Source: JAENVT01 sp031370825
Lineage (GTDB): Bacteria > Actinomycetota > Acidimicrobiia > Acidimicrobiales > Ilumatobacteraceae
Assembly (NCBI GenBank): GCA_031370825.1
Contig: JANMRB010000123.1
Span: 1 to 48,196, forward strand
Length of the DNA: 48,196 bases
Direction of reading: 5' to 3'
The position numbers and the translations under genes are program-made. The notes beneath the pieces were generated by a model that had not been told where the DNA came from, made no database searches, and worked only from the letters and a program-made list of their open reading frames with translations. This document shows positions 32,038 through 40,502 of this stretch, piece by piece; position 1 is the first letter of the stretch, and each line of letters starts with the position of its first letter.

Positions 32038-33204
32038 GTGGACAGCGGTGTGCCCAATACGTCTAAGCGTGCCGGATCGCGCACGGGTGGTGGCGGTGTG
32101 GTCAAACCGCCCAAATCCGGCGCTCCCAAGCCGGGCGTTCCCAAGAACAACGGTGTCGCCAAGTCCCACGGCTCGGCGCGGCAAGGCCCGGTCGATCCAC
32201 GCACAGAGGACCCGAGTTCTCCAGGGGGCATCTCCCGAGCGAAGACGATCTGGCGTCGACCCGGAGCACTGACTCCGCGCACAGCGGCGAAGCATCGCGA
32301 GTCCGGCAGCCTCGATGCGCCGATCGAGTTCTCAGTAGCGCTGCCACTCGCCCCACAGCCGACCGAGGAGCCGACCGAGCTCATCGATGCGACAAGTCTT
32401 GACACCGTTTCCAATGCGGTGATCGAGACGGAGTCAATCCCGCTTCCGCCGACCATCGAGTCGCTGCAACCATCGATGCTGGCGCCGACTCCGATCCCCA
32501 CAGGGTTCGTGCCAACCGCGCCGATTCCGACGGAACAACCGACGGTGGCTGTTCCGATGCCGGCGCCGATCCTCTACGACGAGGCGGCGACCATCGACGA
32601 CGTGACCAAGATCGGTCCGGTTCTCGACAGTCGACCCCTCCGCCGCCCAGTGCACTTCCGCCGTGCTCCGAAAGCGCGTGTCCGACGGGTCACTCGGGTA
32701 GTGCGCCATGTCGACACTTGGAGCGTGTTCAAAGTTGCTCTCGTGTTCAACGTGTTCTTCTACGCGGTCGCGTTGGTCGCTGGGGTGTTGCTCTGGCAGG
32801 TCGCCTATGCAACCGGGACCGTCGACAACGTTGAAAAGTTCTTCGAGGGCTTCGGTTGGGAGACGTTCAAGTTCAACGGTGGCCAGATCTTTCACAACGC
32901 CTGGATCGCCGGCTTGTTCGTCGCGGCTGGGCTCACCGGCTTGGCGGTCTTGCTGGCCACGCTGTTCAATCTCATCACCGATCTAGTCGGTGGCGTCCGC
33001 CTCAGCGTGCTGGAAGAAGAGGTGCAGGCACGCGCCGAACGCGGGATCGAAGAGATCATGTACGAATTGACGCCTGCTGAGGTCGACGATCCCGAGCCGG
33101 TTGACGATTTCGTCGCCGAGACCACCGCTTCGCAGTCCTGGCTGAGCCGTCTTCGCCCGAAGCGATTGCCGGTTGAGTCCGATGGAAGGCGCCCGGTAGC
33201 CTGA
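32038..33204 (+). CDS. DUF3566 transmembrane protein
   Basis: A 388-residue protein whose C-terminal part is the DUF3566 domain of actinobacteria (Rv0007 position, directly after gyrA and before tRNA-Ile). Residues 1-220 are a low-complexity Pro/Thr/Ala/Ser-rich, probably disordered cytoplasmic region. Then VRHVDTWSVFKVALVFNVFFYAVALVAGVLLW is the family signature and first membrane helix, and AWIAGLFVAAGLTGLAVLLATLFNLITDL the second. A charged tail follows (EEEVQARAERGIEEIMYEL). GTG at 32038 is chosen from the -10 hexamer 7 nt upstream; GTG at 32050 is an alternative. Function unknown, possibly linked to growth or envelope. Confidence 0.85.
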   Translation: MDSGVPNTSKRAGSRTGGGGVVKPPKSGAPKPGVPKNNGVAKSHGSARQGPVDPRTEDPSSPGGISRAKTIWRRPGALTPRTAAKHRESGSLDAPIEFSVALPLAPQPTEEPTELIDATSLDTVSNAVIETESIPLPPTIESLQPSMLAPTPIPTGFVPTAPIPTEQPTVAVPMPAPILYDEAATIDDVTKIGPVLDSRPLRRPVHFRRAPKARVRRVTRVVRHVDTWSVFKVALVFNVFFYAVALVAGVLLWQVAYATGTVDNVEKFFEGFGWETFKFNGGQIFHNAWIAGLFVAAGLTGLAVLLATLFNLITDLVGGVRLSVLEEEVQARAERGIEEIMYELTPAEVDDPEPVDDFVAETTASQSWLSRLRPKRLPVESDGRRPVA

Positions 33205-33220
33205 CGACTCCGTCGTTGAC

Positions 33221-33294
33221 GGGGCTATAGCTCAGTTGGTTAGAGCGTCACACTGATAATGTGAAGGTCGCTGGTTCGATTCCAGCTAGCCCCA
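33221..33294 (+). tRNA. tRNA-Ile (GAT)
   Basis: A 74-nt cloverleaf. The acceptor arm GGGGCTA pairs with TAGCCCC, followed by discriminator A. The D arm contains AGCTCAGTTGGTTAGAGC; the anticodon loop CTGATAA carries GAT; the T arm is CTGG-TTCGATT-CCAG. CCA is not encoded. TAGCCT at 33197-33202 is a possible -10. Its place just after the gyrA/DUF3566 genes is conserved in actinobacteria. Confidence 0.97.
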
Positions 33295-33296
33295 CG

Positions 33297-33434
33297 GTGA
33301 AAGCACTGCGTCGAGCCTTCGTGGCCCTCTCTCTTGCCGCTGCGGTTGCCGGTCTGCTGCGAGTTCGCGGCAAGGGCGGCATTCCCCCGCAGGAGGGTGG
33401 TTGGCGCGAGCTGAAACTGCCTCCGTCGCCATGA
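33297..33434 (+). CDS. 45-residue membrane-anchored peptide (DLW-39-like position)
   Basis: GTG at 33297 opens a 45-residue frame that reads MKALRRAFVALSLAAAV, then AGLLRVRGKGGIPPQEGG and WRELKLPPSP, ending in a TGA that overlaps the ATG of the next gene (ATGA). It has one N-terminal hydrophobic helix and a short polar tail. Small proteins of similar shape (DLW-39 family) occur at the same locus, just after gyrA and tRNA-Ile, in many actinobacteria, though the DLW motif itself is not present. The 4-bp coupling and the start 3 nt after the tRNA argue that it is a real gene. Function unknown. Confidence 0.65.
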   Translation: MKALRRAFVALSLAAAVAGLLRVRGKGGIPPQEGGWRELKLPPSP

Positions 33435-34426
33435 CCTCGTCCGATGCACGTGGACCGATTGTCGGAGTTGTCGGCTATGGAGTCACCGGCCGACGCCTCA
33501 GCACGTACATGCTCCGCCAGGGGACGAACGTCGCCATCTTCGATCCGGCGGTGTCAGGCTCACCTCGCGGCGCGGTGGCAGTCGCTCACGCAGCAGACCT
33601 GGCGGTCACTGATGTCGTCGCGCTGTGCCACCCTCATCCGCATGCCGACCTCGCCGCCGAGTACCTCGTCGGCGGTGTCTCGGTCGTGTCGACGTCGGCC
33701 GACATCAACGACTTGCGCGACCTGCTCGACCTCGACGGTCTTGCACAAAAGCACGGCGCGGCCCTGATCGTCGGCGCCGCGATGAGTCCGGGCCTGTCAG
33801 CGCTGCTTGCCGATCACCTGTGGCGGCAGTTGGACGTCGCCGAAGAGATCCACGTGGCGACGCACGGCACCGCCGGTCCGGCGTGCGCAGCGCAGCACCA
33901 CAACGCGCTCGGCGAGACAGCGATCGGCTGGCACGACGGGGCGTGGATCGAACGACCGGGCGGCAGTGGGCGCGAGCTCAATTGGTTTCCCGAGCCCATT
34001 GGAGCGAAAGACTGCTATCGGGCCGCGTTGCCGGATCCGTTCCTGCTGCACCGCATCTTCCCGAGGGCTTCACGCATCAGTGCGCGGGTGTCGGGCACAC
34101 GACGCGACCGCCTGACAGCGCGACTTCCGATGCTGACTCCTCCGCACGCCGCTGGCGACCTCGGTGCCGTGCGCGTAGAGGTTCGTGGCGCGGCCAATGA
34201 CGGCGCACGGCTGACTGTGATAGCCGGGGCCTCCGGTCCCACTGGCGATCTCGCCGCCGCCGTGACATCGGCATGCGTCGAGGCCTGCCTCACGGGCTCG
34301 ATCGACCCGGGGCTTCATGTCGTCGGCGATCGGACGCTCGACGCGCCGGCGCTTCTGCGCCGCGCCGTCGGCCTGGGGGTTCGGCTGCAGGAGTTCACTG
34401 GCGTTGCTCGAGCCACGGGCTGGTAG
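33431..34426 (+). CDS. NAD(P)-binding saccharopine dehydrogenase-like protein
   Basis: A 331-residue protein with an N-terminal Rossmann fold: GVVGYGVTGRRLSTYMLRQG (GxGxxG at about 14-19), then VVALCHPHPHADLAAEYLVGGVSVVSTSADI, as in saccharopine dehydrogenase-like or homoserine-dehydrogenase-like enzymes. The middle contains GAAMSPGLSALLADHL, a typical segment of that group. ATG at 33431 is chosen because it overlaps the small peptide's stop; a start at 33401 would only extend into it. The substrate is not predictable from sequence. Confidence 0.72.
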   Translation: MTSSDARGPIVGVVGYGVTGRRLSTYMLRQGTNVAIFDPAVSGSPRGAVAVAHAADLAVTDVVALCHPHPHADLAAEYLVGGVSVVSTSADINDLRDLLDLDGLAQKHGAALIVGAAMSPGLSALLADHLWRQLDVAEEIHVATHGTAGPACAAQHHNALGETAIGWHDGAWIERPGGSGRELNWFPEPIGAKDCYRAALPDPFLLHRIFPRASRISARVSGTRRDRLTARLPMLTPPHAAGDLGAVRVEVRGAANDGARLTVIAGASGPTGDLAAAVTSACVEACLTGSIDPGLHVVGDRTLDAPALLRRAVGLGVRLQEFTGVARATGW

Positions 34427-34441
34427 GCCGGCCCGGCCAGA

Positions 34442-34447
34442 TACCGT
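34442..34447 (+). promoter_or_regulatory. -10 hexamer TACCGT, leaderless geometry
   Basis: TACCGT is followed by 6 nt and the GTG at 34454 of the alpha/beta hydrolase gene. The same hexamer precedes the GNAT gene at 7867. Confidence 0.5.
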
Positions 34448-34453
34448 TGATCC

Positions 34454-35332
34454 GTGACCAATCCCTCGACCGACCCCGTTGTGCCGTGGCTTCCCGAGGG
34501 CCGCACACTCGTTGCGCCGGGTCGCGGCGAGCTCTTCTACCGATTTCATCGTCATCCAGATCCAGCTGCGCCGATCGTGCTGCTGCTGCACGGTTGGACA
34601 GCCAGTGGTGATCTGCAGTTCTTCACGGCCTACGAGGCGCTGGCCGAGCGTTGCTCGTTCATCACCTTCGACTTTCGCGGTCACGGCCGCGGCCTGCGCC
34701 TGGATTGCCACTTCGAGCTGGACGATGTCGCCGACGACGCCGCCGCTCTGGTCGAGGCGCTCGGCGTCGGTCCGGTGATCGCGGTGGGCTACTCGATGGG
34801 TGGCCCAGTCGCCATGTTGATGGCTCGGCGTCATCCGCATCTCGTCAGGGCACTCGTGGTGCAGGCAACGGCCCTCGAGTGGTGTTCATCGTTCCTCGAT
34901 CGCGTGCGATGGAAGACAGCGCGGATCATCGGGCCTCTGCTTCGATCATTCGCTTACCAACGATGGCTAACGCACGGAATTCGTCGAATACTCGGTGCTG
35001 GCCATTCGTTGCAGCGTTATGTGCCCTGGCTCAGTGGCGAGATGCGACGAAACGACGCGGTGAGCATCGTCCAGGCGGGCCAGGCGTTGAGTAGATACGA
35101 CGCTAGGAACTGGGTGGCTGAGCTGCATGTGCCGGCCGCAGCATTGATCACGACACGCGACCACCTGGTGAGACCGCGAAAGCAGTACGCCCTCGCAGCG
35201 GCACTGCACGCGGACGTCCGTGAATTGGACGCCGATCACCTGAGCGCGTGGGAACGCCCCGCCGAGTTCGCTGCGCTCACTGTGGAGCTGGTCGAACTGG
35301 TCGCCGCCAAGTCCACGAACGCCGTGGTCTGA
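34454..35332 (+). CDS. alpha/beta hydrolase
   Basis: A 292-residue alpha/beta hydrolase. LLLHGWTASGDLQ forms the oxyanion loop, GYSMGG the nucleophile elbow (Ser114), and the late DHLSAW carries the catalytic His; the acidic member is likely the Asp of TTRDHLVRP. DFRGHGRG is the usual segment after strand four. Start GTG at 34454. It ends 3 bp before the convergent DUF1003 gene. Possible activities are esterase or related lipid/ester hydrolysis; the substrate is unknown. Confidence 0.88.
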   Translation: MTNPSTDPVVPWLPEGRTLVAPGRGELFYRFHRHPDPAAPIVLLLHGWTASGDLQFFTAYEALAERCSFITFDFRGHGRGLRLDCHFELDDVADDAAALVEALGVGPVIAVGYSMGGPVAMLMARRHPHLVRALVVQATALEWCSSFLDRVRWKTARIIGPLLRSFAYQRWLTHGIRRILGAGHSLQRYVPWLSGEMRRNDAVSIVQAGQALSRYDARNWVAELHVPAAALITTRDHLVRPRKQYALAAALHADVRELDADHLSAWERPAEFAALTVELVELVAAKSTNAVV

Positions 35333-35335
35333 CTG

Positions 35336-35839
35336 CTATTCGGCGTCGGCTTTGTCGGCGAGGGCTTCCATCGCAGTGAGCCGGTCGGCCAATCGTTCGA
35401 TGGCTCGGGTCATCCGTTCGAGTTGGTCCTCGAGCTCACTGGAGGTGGCCACATCGGACAGCCCGAGACGAACGCCGGCCAGCTCGCGCGCCAGGAACTC
35501 GGTATCGACCTGGGTTCGTTCGGCGACGCGCCGGTCGAGCTCGGTTTGCAGACGGTCTCGTCGCTCCTGACGATTTTGGGCGAGCAGGATCAGCGGTGCT
35601 GCGTATGCGGCCTGCAGTGAGAGCAGCAAGGTCAGCAGCTGCAGCTGCTTGCCGTCGAACTGCTTGAGTGAGTTCAAGACGATCCATAGGGCGATGAAGA
35701 CGCTCTGGAACACCAGGAAGCGTGCCGTCCCTATCGTGCGGGCAATGGTCTCGCTGAACTGGCCGAAGGCCTCGGGGTCGTAGTGCACGCCCAGGCGACG
35801 GCCCTGCCGCGGTGTGGTGAGATCTTCGCGGCGCTTCAT
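35336..35839 (-). CDS. DUF1003 membrane protein
   Basis: A 167-residue DUF1003 protein. The core FGQFSETIARTIGTARFLVFQSVFIALWIVLN and LTLLLSLQAAYAAPLILLAQNRQERRDR is the family signature, with two membrane helices. A C-terminal coiled coil (LERMTRAIERLADRLTAMEAL) follows. ATG at 35839 overlaps the stop of the MgtE-N/CBS gene by 4 bp; the frame is open upstream but only as a shadow. The MgtE-N/CBS plus DUF1003 pair is conserved in actinobacteria, pointing to a joint role perhaps in magnesium handling, which is an inference. Confidence 0.88.
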   Translation of the reverse strand: MKRREDLTTPRQGRRLGVHYDPEAFGQFSETIARTIGTARFLVFQSVFIALWIVLNSLKQFDGKQLQLLTLLLSLQAAYAAPLILLAQNRQERRDRLQTELDRRVAERTQVDTEFLARELAGVRLGLSDVATSSELEDQLERMTRAIERLADRLTAMEALADKADAE

Positions 35840-37074
35840 TTCGGTACCGGACCTGTGCTCACCCGCCTGCGCTGGCGCCAACCGGTCGGCAACGTGCGGT
35901 CGAGCACGTCGTCGACAGTTATGGCACCGAGCAACCGACCGGCCTCGTCGGTCACGCCAACGGCGAGCATGTTGTAGCTCGCCAGCCGTTCGGCCACCTC
36001 CCGCTCGGGCAGGTCTGGTGTGATCGTCGGCTCCTGCTCGATGCACCGGCCGAGCTCGAGGCTCGGAGGTTCGCGGAGCAGTCGCTGGAAGTGGACCACA
36101 CCGAGATATGTGCCGGTCGGCGTCTTGTACGGAGGCTGCACCACGAACACCTGCGCGGCGATCGACACCAACCAGTCGGGATTTCGCAACTCGGCAAGGG
36201 CCTCGGCGACGGTTGAGGTCGGGCCGAGGATGATGATGTCGGGAGTCATCAGCGCGCCGGCTGTGCCCTCGTCGTAGCTCAACAGGCGACGAACCAGGTC
36301 GGCATCCTCTGCGTCCATCGCTTCGAGGATTCGTGTGCGCTGCTCGCCCGGCATCTCGGCAAGCAGGTCGGCGAGGTCGTCGTACTCCATCTCCTCGAGA
36401 ACGTTGACCAGACGCTCGAGGTCGAGCCCTTCGATGATTCGCAGCTGTTCGGCTTCCGGCAGCTCTTCGAGCAGGTCGGCCAACCGCTCATCATCCATCG
36501 CTTCGGCCAGTTGCTTGCGTTGCGTCAGCGGCAATGCTCGCACGACACCAGCGACATCGCTGGGGTGCATGTCGCGGAGCCGGGCGACCTCGGCGGCGAC
36601 CTCGGATCCGGCTGTGTGGAAGAGCTCCGGAAGCTCTGCCACGTCGACCAGTCGATAGCTCGGCCGCCTGCGAAGAGCGCTTCGCCTGGCAAGACGCACC
36701 TTGGCGAGCTGCCACCACGTTTGGCGACCGTCGCCGCCAGCACGCATCGCCACATCGCTGACGGTCTCGTCGCCGATCCGGCGGTCGATGATGTCGCGTC
36801 CGATCAGCACTTCGCCTGGCTTCGGCTTGAACGGATTGAGGTCGACGTCCCAGCTGCGCAACCGGGCTCCGTCGCTGTCGATCCCGGCGAGGCGTGCCGC
36901 GTTGACAAAGATCCGCCGGCGCTGACTGGTCGCAACGAAACCGAGCACCCGCGGGGCCACACCTGGACGGCCCGGAATCACGACGATGTCGTCGAGTCGA
37001 CCGATGGGCGAACCGCCTGCGTCGAGCAGCGGCAAGCGCATGACTCGAAACGCGTAGATCAGCTCGCCTGCCAT
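35836..37074 (-). CDS. MgtE N-domain / CBS protein without transporter domain
   Basis: A 412-residue cytoplasmic protein. A PRC-barrel-like N-terminus (residues about 1-80, LLDAGGSPIGRLDDIVV) is followed by the MgtE intracellular superhelical domain (MHPSDVAGVVRALPLTQRKQLAEAMDDERLADLLEEL and repeats to about residue 270), then a CBS pair (LLSYDEGTAGALMTPD to ITVDDVLDRTLP). The membrane pore of MgtE is missing, so it is not itself a channel; it looks like a stand-alone magnesium-sensing regulator working with the DUF1003 protein encoded downstream (4-bp overlap). Start ATG at 37074. Confidence 0.9.
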   Translation of the reverse strand: MAGELIYAFRVMRLPLLDAGGSPIGRLDDIVVIPGRPGVAPRVLGFVATSQRRRIFVNAARLAGIDSDGARLRSWDVDLNPFKPKPGEVLIGRDIIDRRIGDETVSDVAMRAGGDGRQTWWQLAKVRLARRSALRRRPSYRLVDVAELPELFHTAGSEVAAEVARLRDMHPSDVAGVVRALPLTQRKQLAEAMDDERLADLLEELPEAEQLRIIEGLDLERLVNVLEEMEYDDLADLLAEMPGEQRTRILEAMDAEDADLVRRLLSYDEGTAGALMTPDIIILGPTSTVAEALAELRNPDWLVSIAAQVFVVQPPYKTPTGTYLGVVHFQRLLREPPSLELGRCIEQEPTITPDLPEREVAERLASYNMLAVGVTDEAGRLLGAITVDDVLDRTLPTGWRQRRRVSTGPVPK

Positions 37075-37123
37075 GCCGCAAGGCTACCCCCGCGTGCCTG
37101 CTCAGACGGGATGGATTGGTCGA

Positions 37124-39193
37124 TCAGCAGGCGACAACTTCGACGAGAGTGTCGGAGAAAGCCACGCCGCCACCCCATTCGGTGAGGGTGTCGTTGGTCA
37201 AGGAGTTGGCAACCATCGCATCGGGGTGGTGGCGACTCCACCAACCCCACGGGATCGACACCAGCCCCGGCCGTACGCGCTCGGTGATGCGTGCCGGCAC
37301 TTCGATCGAGGCACGATCGTTGAACACACGAACATGCTGACCGTCGACGATGCCTCTGCTCGCGGCGTCGTCTGCGCACAGTTCGATGAAGGGACCGGAC
37401 TCGAGCCCACCGTGGCCCCGCAAGTTCGAGTATCCGGAATTGAGAAAGCGGTTGTGATGCTTCGGCGTCATCAGTTGCAACGGGAACCTCCGAGCCAACA
37501 GCGAGCCGACCCCCTCGACGGGCGGAACGAACGTCGGCAGCGCAGGTTGGCCCATTGAAACCAGCGCGTCACTGACGAACTCGACCCTGCCGCTAGCCGT
37601 CGGGAACACTCCGTCGCCGAACGGTCGACCGTCTGCTGGATACGGCACCCGGAGATGTCCCGTACGTCGCAGCTCGTCGACGTCGACGCCCGGCAACGAT
37701 TCGCGGATGACGGTCATGTCGTCGTCGTAGAGCTCGGGCTCGCTGTAGCCCATGGAATGAGCGAGCCTGCGAAACAGCTCGCTGTTGCTGACGGACTCCC
37801 CACACGGCTCGATGGCTGCCTCGTTCCAACTCACCCAGAGGTGCCCCCATGGCATCACCACATCAGTGGCCTCGATCTGTGTCGTTGCCGGAAGCACGAT
37901 GTCGGCGTACCTCGCCGTATCGGTGATGAACTGTTCGTGCACGACCGTGAACAGGTCGTCGCGCAACACGCCGACGCGGACCTTCTCGCTGTTCGGAGCG
38001 ATCACGAGCGGATTGCAGCCCCACACCATGAGACCCCTGATCGGTGGAGCGGCTGTTTCGGTGAGGGTCTCGCCGAGGCGGCTCATGTTGACCCAACGCG
38101 GTTGGCGACCGGCGAGCAGGTCGGGGCGCTCGAGTGCCTTCTCGTCGACTACGGATCCTGTCCACACGCCGATCGAACGCGCCAGACCGCCGCCGCGGTC
38201 CTTCCACGCTCCGACCAACGCGGGCAGGCATGCCATTGTTCGGAAGAACATTGCGCCGTTCTCGTGATGCTCCGCGCCGATCAGTGTGCGAATGACGGCG
38301 GGGCGGATGGTGCCGTACATCGTTGCCAACCGCTCGATGTCCGCTGCTGCCACCCCGCACGTGGCCGCGGCGCGTTCCGGCGTCCACTCATCGACGTGCA
38401 CCGCCAACTCGTCGAAGCCGAGCGTGTGATCGTCGATCCATTGCTTGTCGGTCAAACCGTCGCGGATCAACACGTGCATGACAGCGAGCATCAAAGCGAT
38501 GTCTGTGCCCGGCAATGGCTGGATGAACCAGTCCGCAGCGTCGGCGGTGACCGTGCGAATCGGGTCGAGCACGATCACCTTCGCGCCGTTGGCTCGTGCT
38601 TCCTCGATCGTCGGCCACAGGTGCCGGTTGGTCAACTTTGTGTTGGTACCCCACAGGATGATCAGCTGCGAATGCCGTATCTCCAGGGGATCGAGGCACT
38701 TGGTCGTACCGAGGGTCATCTTGACTCCGGCCCCGACCGTGGGGCCGCAGATCGCGCGAAGTACACGAGTGGCGCCCAACCGGTTCCAAAAGCGCTCCGG
38801 GAAGCCCATCGCAAGCAGGCTCTGATTCCCTGCATCGCTGTAGGGCATGATCGCCTCTTCGCCGTCGCGATCGATGATCCCGTGGAAGCGGCGGGCGATC
38901 TCGGTAAGGGCCTCGTCCCAACTGATCCGCTCGAACCTCCCTTCCCCCTTCGGTCCGACGCGTCGCAGGGGGTGCAGGACGCGATCCTCGCTGTAGACGC
39001 GGTCGAGGAACTTGTTGACCTTCGGGCACAGCTCGCCCTTGCTGTACGGGTGATCAGGGTCGCCACGCATCTGCAACGCGATCGGTGTGGGCCCACTGCG
39101 ATCGACGCTGACGTGCCAGCCGCAGGTGTCGGGACAGTCGTGATGGCAGGCTCCGCTGACGATCTCGGCCGTGGTTCCCGCGGCAGTGCTCAT
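37124..39193 (-). CDS. molybdopterin-dependent oxidoreductase (formate dehydrogenase/DMSO reductase family)
   Basis: A 689-residue bis-MGD oxidoreductase. Cys16, Cys20, Cys24 and Cys56 (CHHDCPDTC ... KGELC) bind a 4Fe-4S cluster. The molybdopterin domains follow: SWDEALTEIARRFH, ILWGTNTKLTNRHLWP, VLDPIRTVTADAADWFIQPLPGTDIALMLAVMHVLI and the C-terminal LMTPKHHNRFLNSGYSN ... VRVFNDRASIEVPA molybdopterin-guanine-dinucleotide-binding beta barrel. There is no Tat signal, so it is cytoplasmic. No partner subunits are adjacent. The substrate is unknown. ATG at 39193 lies 17 bp from the divergent aminotransferase start, with TAACGT 6 nt upstream. Confidence 0.9.
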   Translation of the reverse strand: MSTAAGTTAEIVSGACHHDCPDTCGWHVSVDRSGPTPIALQMRGDPDHPYSKGELCPKVNKFLDRVYSEDRVLHPLRRVGPKGEGRFERISWDEALTEIARRFHGIIDRDGEEAIMPYSDAGNQSLLAMGFPERFWNRLGATRVLRAICGPTVGAGVKMTLGTTKCLDPLEIRHSQLIILWGTNTKLTNRHLWPTIEEARANGAKVIVLDPIRTVTADAADWFIQPLPGTDIALMLAVMHVLIRDGLTDKQWIDDHTLGFDELAVHVDEWTPERAAATCGVAAADIERLATMYGTIRPAVIRTLIGAEHHENGAMFFRTMACLPALVGAWKDRGGGLARSIGVWTGSVVDEKALERPDLLAGRQPRWVNMSRLGETLTETAAPPIRGLMVWGCNPLVIAPNSEKVRVGVLRDDLFTVVHEQFITDTARYADIVLPATTQIEATDVVMPWGHLWVSWNEAAIEPCGESVSNSELFRRLAHSMGYSEPELYDDDMTVIRESLPGVDVDELRRTGHLRVPYPADGRPFGDGVFPTASGRVEFVSDALVSMGQPALPTFVPPVEGVGSLLARRFPLQLMTPKHHNRFLNSGYSNLRGHGGLESGPFIELCADDAASRGIVDGQHVRVFNDRASIEVPARITERVRPGLVSIPWGWWSRHHPDAMVANSLTNDTLTEWGGGVAFSDTLVEVVAC

Positions 39194-39210
39194 GGACCTA
39201 CGTTAGACGC
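39194..39210. promoter_or_regulatory. 17-bp divergent promoter with overlapping -10 hexamers
   Basis: The entire gap between two divergent start codons is 17 bp. Plus strand: TACGTT (39199-39204), 6 nt, GTG at 39211. Minus strand: TAACGT (39205-39200), 6 nt, ATG at 39193. The hexamers share five base pairs, so the two genes would be transcribed as leaderless mRNAs from mutually exclusive polymerase positions. Confidence 0.6.
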
Positions 39211-40380
39211 GTGTCGACAATTCAGTTTCAGCAGGTGGTTGTCCCGGAAGGGGTGATCGACCTGGGAGTCGGCCAACCGAACAACGCGATCCTGCCCCGC
39301 GACTACATCCGCCGCGCCGCGGAGATGCAGTTCAACGATTCTCCTGAGTTCTTGCAATACGGGGCCGAGTGGGGCGACGGCTACCACCGGATTGCTCTGG
39401 CCGAGTATCTCACCGAGGCCTACGGAACGGCAGTTGCCCCCGAGCAACTGTTCTCCACCAACGGCAACTCCCAGGCCCTCGAGATGCTGTGCACGGTGTT
39501 GACCGAGCCCGGCGATGTCGTGATCGTCGAAGAGCCGACCTACTTCCTCGCGTTCCAGATGTTCCGTGATCATGGCCTCGACATCCGCGGCATACCGATC
39601 GATGGCGATGGCCTGGTCGTCGAGGCCTTGATCGAAGAGGTCGCCGCGGTCCGAGGCGAAGGCAAACGAGTTGCCTTCGCCTACTCGATCCCTGCTTTCC
39701 AGAACCCGACTGGCGTGACGATGTCGGCAGAGCGTCGTCGTGAGCTCGTCGACGCGGCCGCGGCCAATGACATCTTGATCGTCGCCGATGAGGTGTATCA
39801 CCTGTTGCGGTTTGCTCCCGGGGCAATGCCGCCGGCGATGTCGGCGTTCGTGGACGAGGGTCCGATCCTGTCGATCGGCACCTTCTCGAAGATCCTCGCA
39901 CCGGGCATGCGCCTCGGGTGGATCCACGGCTCGGTCGAACGCCTGGCCGCGCTCGCAGATTCCGGGCTGATCCTCAGCGGTGGCGGGCTCAACCCGATCA
40001 CGTCGACGTTGGCGACCGCGATGATGCGAATGGGGTGGCAGCACGAATACGTGGAATGGTTGCGAGCCACGTTCGCCCGCCGCTCGGCCACGATGATCGG
40101 CGCGCTTCGTGAACACATGCCTGAGTGGGTCGAGTACGACCTGCCGACGGGCGGTTACTTCGTGTGGCTGCGCCTACCGCCGGGAACCGACGGTGCAGCG
40201 CTGCGTTCCACTGCGAAGCAGCACGGCGTCGACCTGCGTCATGGTGCCCTCTTTTCGCCGAGTGGAAGGTTGGGCAATCACTTGCGATTGAGCTACGCGT
40301 TCTACGAGGACGACGACATCTCCGAAGGTGTTGCCCGACTGGCTCGCTCATTTCGAGCGGGCGAAACCGTCTCGCAATAA
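39211..40380 (+). CDS. PLP-dependent aminotransferase, class I/II
   Basis: A 389-residue fold-type I aminotransferase. The PLP lysine is Lys227 in SIGTFSKILAPGMRLGW; VEEPTYFLAFQMF, YSIPAFQNPTGVTMSAERRRELV (the Asn-Pro-Thr-Gly motif) and VADEVYHLLRF (the Asp and Tyr contacting PLP) are complete. These features fit the aromatic/alpha-aminoadipate aminotransferase or valine-pyruvate-type subgroup. Start GTG at 39211, no Shine-Dalgarno, leaderless geometry. It diverges from the molybdopterin oxidoreductase; a joint role in amino-acid catabolism is possible but unproven. Confidence 0.92.
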   Translation: MSTIQFQQVVVPEGVIDLGVGQPNNAILPRDYIRRAAEMQFNDSPEFLQYGAEWGDGYHRIALAEYLTEAYGTAVAPEQLFSTNGNSQALEMLCTVLTEPGDVVIVEEPTYFLAFQMFRDHGLDIRGIPIDGDGLVVEALIEEVAAVRGEGKRVAFAYSIPAFQNPTGVTMSAERRRELVDAAAANDILIVADEVYHLLRFAPGAMPPAMSAFVDEGPILSIGTFSKILAPGMRLGWIHGSVERLAALADSGLILSGGGLNPITSTLATAMMRMGWQHEYVEWLRATFARRSATMIGALREHMPEWVEYDLPTGGYFVWLRLPPGTDGAALRSTAKQHGVDLRHGALFSPSGRLGNHLRLSYAFYEDDDISEGVARLARSFRAGETVSQ

Positions 40381-40502
40381 GAGGTTGTGTGGCCACGGGG
40401 TGTAACGGAACTGCAACGGTCTAGACATCGACTGGAGGATGACATCCAGCTACGGTGTCAAACCTTGGCTTGTCAGGAGCCTAACGACAGGGGTCGGCAG
40501 CG

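Noticed and set aside
37655..39256. Plus-strand 533-codon frame opposite the molybdopterin oxidoreductase
   Set aside because: Antisense shadow; the minus strand has the iron-sulfur and molybdopterin motifs.
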